Assembly: GCA_900549995.1 (NCBI GenBank)
Contig: URQQ01000019.1
Location: 1 to 64,000 of the forward strand
Source of the DNA: an uncultured Lachnospiraceae bacterium
GTDB taxonomy: Bacteria; Bacillota; Clostridia; Lachnospirales; Lachnospiraceae
DNA length: 64,000 nucleotides
Direction: 5' to 3'
How positions within the stretch are numbered: the stretch's first letter is position 1; every line of letters begins with the position of its first letter. The notes under the pieces are model-generated. The model saw nothing but the letters and a program-made list of their open reading frames with translations, did not search any database and had not been told where the DNA came from. A program made the translations under genes and the position numbers. Shown here one piece after another: positions 60,812 through 64,000 of this stretch.

Positions 60812-61396
60812 TCACAGTCTTTTTGTAATATATAGTGTAATTTCTTGAATGCAGCGGGGGAGGTCGCTGTTTGAGAAGCGTTGATTGATGCCAAGTCTGG
60901 TAAGATTTTCTTCTTTGAAGTCTTCGGTGTCAGCGAGAAATCTTCTGCATAGTTCGGCGTATTTGGGTTGTTTTTGTTCTTTTTCTCTTGTCAAGGCTCT
61001 CTGGAGGCGTTCTCCGTCTTCCACTTCTATATATATAGGAATCACTTTTTCTTCTGTAAAATATGTCCTCATCTTTTCATAGGATTCTAGTGTTCCTATG
61101 ACAAGATAATTTTCTTTCTCAAGATCAATCTGTCCGTCGTCTACTGTGAAGTAACTCCAGGGGCCATGTATTGTCTCATATGTTCTGCATTCTATTACTT
61201 TTCCCTGCTCTTTTAACTGGTGTAATTGTTTTTCATCTGTAAAATAATACTCTCTTCCATTTTCCTCGCCTTCCCTTACGGGGCGGGTTGTGTAGAGTAC
61301 AATCATTTTGAGGGAAGGGAAGAGCTTTTTAATTTCTTTAAATACTGTATCTTTTCCAGATGAACTTTTCCCCATGATGTAAAATATTTTACCCAT
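60812..61396 (-). CDS. guanylate kinase-like protein
   Basis: This 194-residue P-loop kinase has GKSSSGKDT (about 9-17) and the guanylate kinase segment TTRPVREGEENGREYYF. It is likely a GMP kinase or relative. It is shorter and more diverged than housekeeping Gmk, and the strict GxxGxGK is replaced by GKSSSGK. In Bacillus this slot, between yaaO and holB, holds thymidylate kinase (tmk), so this is a different kinase in the same place. Its start overlaps the decarboxylase-family gene by 8 bases. Confidence 0.82.
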   Translation of the reverse strand: MGKIFYIMGKSSSGKDTVFKEIKKLFPSLKMIVLYTTRPVREGEENGREYYFTDEKQLHQLKEQGKVIECRTYETIHGPWSYFTVDDGQIDLEKENYLVIGTLESYEKMRTYFTEEKVIPIYIEVEDGERLQRALTREKEQKQPKYAELCRRFLADTEDFKEENLTRLGINQRFSNSDLPRCIQEITLYITKRL

Positions 61397-62798
61397 TTAT
61401 CCACACTCCTATTTCTTTTTCCACACTTAACCCTTCGATCTGAAATCCAAGGTTCTCATACCATAAGAGACACTTTATTATTTCTTCGGTAACTCTTTCC
61501 CCCGGCACAATCAAAGGACATCCAGGGGGATACAGATAAGCGTATTCTGCAGAGATTTTTCCGATTGCCGCATCCCATGGAATCCCCTGTTTCTGCGCCG
61601 GGTATTTTCTGAGGATACTGTCAACCTGGGTACTGGTATATGCCATTTCTGCTTTTGGCAGTTCTCCATGATACATACGATCATTTATTTCCGTAAGTTC
61701 CTCATCAATATTATACAACGCCTCGCAGAACCGTGCCATACCTTCCTTTGTATCTGCAGGCGAAGTCATACCCAGAGCATAAGTACCGGCGGCCATTTCC
61801 AACTGGATATGATAGTTCTCTCTCAGGATATCATAAAGCTGCCTTCCGGTAAGATGTGTATTTTGTGTCGATATCACCAGTTTCGACCGGTCAAAATGTT
61901 TCGTCTCCAACAGTTCCAAATGCTTTAATCTTTTCAGTTTCTGCCTCATTTCCTCAAGCATTTCAACATAATTTTGAAATACGCCTTCTCTCCCCTGATC
62001 AAGCAGCTCCATACATTCATCAATACTTGACATCAAAATATAAGATGGACTGCTTGACTGTACCATCTGAAGATAGTTTTTAATTCGCTCCCGGTCTGCG
62101 ATATTGCCGTTCATATGAATCAGCGCCGTCTGTGTGAGCGCCGGAAGTGTTTTGTGTGTACTGTGAATTACTACATCTGCTCCTCTCTGGTTAGAATTCG
62201 CCGGAAAATATGGATGCATACCAAAATGTGCCCCATGTGCCTCATCTACAATTAGAGGAATTCCTTTTTCGTGGACTGTTTCTGCAATTTTTGATACATC
62301 AGATACGACTCCGTCATAACTTGGAGACACAATCATAACAGCCTCTATTTCCGGATCTCTTTCGAGTATTTGTTTTATATCTTCTGCCTTAATTTCACCA
62401 TTGAGCTGCAGTTCATCAGAAAATTCCGGATAAACATACACCGGAGTCAGTCCATTCAAAAATACGGCATGATACACAGATTTGTGGCAGTTTCTTGACA
62501 TCAGTATTTTCCCCTGACGGCTGGTGCATCCAAGGACAGCACTTAAAATTCCCGAGGTACTGCCATTGACAAGAAAATGTGTCTCCTCCGCGTGATATAA
62601 TCCCGCCGCACGTTCTTCCGCCTTCTGAATTATCCCATCTGCATGATGCAGATCATCAAATCCATCAATTTCCGTAATATCAATCCCATAAGGAAGGCCG
62701 GCATTGATTATATGAGTGTTCCTCTTATGCCCGGGCATATGAAATCCATAGTAATCCGAACATTCATATTCTTTGAGTCTTTGATATATTGTTTTCAT
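61389..62798 (-). CDS. Orn/Lys/Arg decarboxylase family PLP protein (YaaO-like)
   Basis: This PLP fold-type I enzyme of about 469 residues probably decarboxylates lysine, arginine or ornithine to a polyamine. It has GFHMPGHKRN, VNGSTSGIL, LMSRNCHKSVYHAV, VDEAHGAHFG (Asp for PLP) and the PLP lysine in STHKTLPALTQ. The late CPLIVPGE motif is typical of the family. I prefer the ATG at 62798 (GGGAGC about 10 bases upstream); a GTG at 62831 would give 480 residues and cannot be excluded. It heads the housekeeping operon. Confidence 0.87.
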   Translation of the reverse strand: MKTIYQRLKEYECSDYYGFHMPGHKRNTHIINAGLPYGIDITEIDGFDDLHHADGIIQKAEERAAGLYHAEETHFLVNGSTSGILSAVLGCTSRQGKILMSRNCHKSVYHAVFLNGLTPVYVYPEFSDELQLNGEIKAEDIKQILERDPEIEAVMIVSPSYDGVVSDVSKIAETVHEKGIPLIVDEAHGAHFGMHPYFPANSNQRGADVVIHSTHKTLPALTQTALIHMNGNIADRERIKNYLQMVQSSSPSYILMSSIDECMELLDQGREGVFQNYVEMLEEMRQKLKRLKHLELLETKHFDRSKLVISTQNTHLTGRQLYDILRENYHIQLEMAAGTYALGMTSPADTKEGMARFCEALYNIDEELTEINDRMYHGELPKAEMAYTSTQVDSILRKYPAQKQGIPWDAAIGKISAEYAYLYPPGCPLIVPGERVTEEIIKCLLWYENLGFQIEGLSVEKEIGVWING

Positions 62799-62990
62799 CT
62801 TAAAGCTGCTCCCATATTTATTTTTAGACACATACTTTCTATTGCCAACTGTTCTTTTATCTTCTCTAAAAACTACAGCGAAATGCCGGCAAAGTCAAGT
62901 AATTTCCGATTCTTTTATCTATAATACTGTTGCAATGCATACTTTTTCCAGAAGATGACATACTATCTGCAAAAACAAAGGAGCCATAAA

Positions 62991-63422
62991 ATGAACCCAA
63001 ATGCAGAATTACTTAATTTTATCTACCAGAACTCAGAAATGGGGGTTGAGACACTGAACCAGATGATCGAGCTCGTTGCAAATCCATCGCTTGCCAAACA
63101 GCTTGAAATGCAACGCAAAACGTATCAGGACATTCACATAAAATCAAGAGAAATGCTGAATGAAAATGGTTATGATGAGAAGGCAATCAGTTCTTTCGAG
63201 AGAATTTCCGCCTATATCATGATCAACCTGAAGACACTGGCTGACAAATCAGATTCCCATATTGCAGAAATGCTGATCCAGGGCAGTAACATGGGAATTA
63301 TCGATGCCACAAAAAAAATAAATGAATATGAAGGCAGTGCAGAAAAAGACATTCTTTCGCTCATGAAAAAACTGAAAAAATCTGAGGAGGAGAATGCAGA
63401 AAAACTAAAGGCATATCTCTGA
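62991..63422 (+). CDS. small helical protein of unknown function
   Basis: This 143-residue, almost wholly helical protein resembles a four-helix or ferritin-like bundle in pattern (NFIYQNSEMGVETLNQMIEL start, Lys/Glu-rich C-terminus). I see no conserved metal-ligand set and do not assign a family with certainty. The ATG at 62991 follows AAGGAG. It is divergent from the decarboxylase gene and monocistronic. Confidence 0.72.
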   Translation: MNPNAELLNFIYQNSEMGVETLNQMIELVANPSLAKQLEMQRKTYQDIHIKSREMLNENGYDEKAISSFERISAYIMINLKTLADKSDSHIAEMLIQGSNMGIIDATKKINEYEGSAEKDILSLMKKLKKSEEENAEKLKAYL

Positions 63423-63477
63423 TATAGTGATTTTTTCTTCCACAAATCCATTTTATAATTAAAAAGTTATCCACACG

Positions 63478-63517
63478 AACGTCAGCTTATGCACCCATTT
63501 TGTGCAGAACTGACGTT
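63478..63517. promoter_or_regulatory. inverted repeat upstream of the flavodoxin-like gene
   Basis: AACGTCAG (63478-63485) and CTGACGTT (63510-63517) are perfect inverted copies, with inner GCAC (63491-63494) and GTGC (63502-63505). The element ends one base before the -35 box of the next gene, a position suited to a regulator, though it could instead form a terminator-like hairpin for the upstream gene. Confidence 0.55.
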
Positions 63518-63518
63518 A

Positions 63519-63547
63519 TTGGATTTCATAAGTATATGTGCTATAAT
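63519..63547 (+). promoter_or_regulatory. promoter of the flavodoxin-like gene
   Basis: TTGGAT and TATAAT are separated by 17 bases, about 85 bases before the start codon. Confidence 0.75.
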
Positions 63548-63632
63548 GGTCGCATAGTGAAAACGCCAGATAATTCCAATAATCAATGAATCAGTATACA
63601 GCGTTTAAATTACATAAAAGAGGAGTATTGTT

Positions 63633-64000
63633 ATGAAATTAAATCAATTAAATCTCGTATATTTCAGTCCTACAGGAACAACCCGCAAAGTAATCATGGC
63701 CGTTTCCCAGAAAATTGATCTGAAATCTGTTTCCTATGACCTTACCGTACATAAAGAAAAGGACCCGGTACTAAGTTTCAAATCCGATGATTTCGTCATC
63801 TTCGGAATTCCAGTCTATAGCGGACGTGTTCCAAAAACATATCTTGAATATTTTAAAACTTTAAAAGGATGCAATACACCCGCAGCGCTGGTTGCCACCT
63901 ACGGATGCCGTGCCTATGAAGATGCTCTGATTGAGCTGAAAACAGTCGTAGAAGAGAAGGGATTCAAAGTGATCGGCGCCGGTGCATTCCCGGTAGAACA
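63633..64000 (+). CDS. flavodoxin-like protein, probable EFR1 family ferredoxin-flavodoxin, partial
   Basis: The gene runs off the window after about 122 codons. The N-terminus has the FMN-binding loop LVYFSPTGTTRKV, then FVIFGIPVYSGRVP and ALVATYGCRAYEDALIEL, the pattern of the flavodoxin domain of EFR1-type proteins, which usually continue into two 4Fe-4S ferredoxin motifs. That second part lies outside the window. The start follows AGGAG. It likely takes part in low-potential electron transfer. Confidence 0.85.
   Translation, partial: MKLNQLNLVYFSPTGTTRKVIMAVSQKIDLKSVSYDLTVHKEKDPVLSFKSDDFVIFGIPVYSGRVPKTYLEYFKTLKGCNTPAALVATYGCRAYEDALIELKTVVEEKGFKVIGAGAFPVE

Noticed and set aside
61397..63475. 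TTATCCACA DnaA boxes at 61397-61405 and 63467-63475 as a replication origin
   Set aside because: Only two boxes, about 2 kb apart, without dnaA, dnaN or an AT-rich unwinding element. Single 9-mers of this kind are expected by chance in 64 kb.
1..64000. CRISPR array, rRNA, tRNA or prophage
   Set aside because: No regularly spaced repeats, no cas genes, no rRNA or tRNA-like sequence and no phage structural genes were seen in reading the window.

Overview
The window looks like chromosome of a low-GC, Gram-positive gut anaerobe, most likely a member of the Lachnospiraceae (Blautia/Mediterraneibacter/Dorea type). This is inferred from the glycoside hydrolases, AgrC/LytTR signalling, a GPH symporter, AGGAGG ribosome sites, AT-rich promoters and a yaaO-holB-ricT-rsmI housekeeping block. 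No rRNA, tRNA, CRISPR array, prophage or insertion sequence was seen.

1-16.7 kb: an HTH/AAA/nuclease fusion protein, a LacI-GH31 alpha-glucosidase operon, a HigBA toxin-antitoxin pair with a palindromic operator, a circularly permuted GH3 beta-glucosidase beside an AraC regulator, an M20 peptidase, an ABC-F ATPase, a cytidylate-kinase-like protein, a BrnQ transporter, and an XRE regulator with a pentapeptide-repeat protein. 16.8-23.8 kb: MarR/MATE efflux, aldose epimerase with D-lyxose isomerase, DUF624 and other membrane or unknown proteins, and an HD-GYP protein.

23.9-29.8 kb: a compact class II lanthipeptide locus: LytTR response regulator, AgrC-type kinase, a 58-residue precursor missed by simple gene calling, and LanM. 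No transporter-protease or immunity gene is present. The tandem LytTR-type operator upstream of the precursor recurs with the same geometry upstream of a separate transcription unit of about 180 nt. That unit folds into a long hairpin and ends in its own terminator, so a structured RNA (or tiny peptide gene) appears to belong to the lanthipeptide regulon. This is the most interesting part of the window.

30-38.2 kb: an AI-2E family protein and a P-type ATPase preceded by a yybP-ykoY (Mn2+) riboswitch with an overlapping terminator, which points to Mn2+ export. The same leader carries an elaborate set of nested inverted repeats. Then a PD-(D/E)XK transposase-like protein, a TipA-like MerR regulator with a 19-bp-spacer promoter, and a TetR/alpha-beta hydrolase pair.

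38.2-47.2 kb: one long minus-strand operon (GNAT, GPH symporter, two SAM-hydrolase family proteins, adenosine deaminase, phosphopentomutase, purine nucleoside phosphorylase, YczE-like protein, carbonic anhydrase) facing a GntR/HutC regulator. Together the enzymes can take SAM or adenosine to hypoxanthine and ribose 5-phosphate. 47.3-56.9 kb: an alpha-galactoside locus with GH36, two AraC regulators, an ABC sugar transporter, a class I glutamine amidotransferase and the MsmK-type ATPase. 57-64 kb: the housekeeping cluster rsmI, trmN6-like, ricT, holB, a guanylate-kinase-like protein and an Orn/Lys/Arg decarboxylase family protein, then a helical unknown protein and a flavodoxin-like gene cut by the window end.
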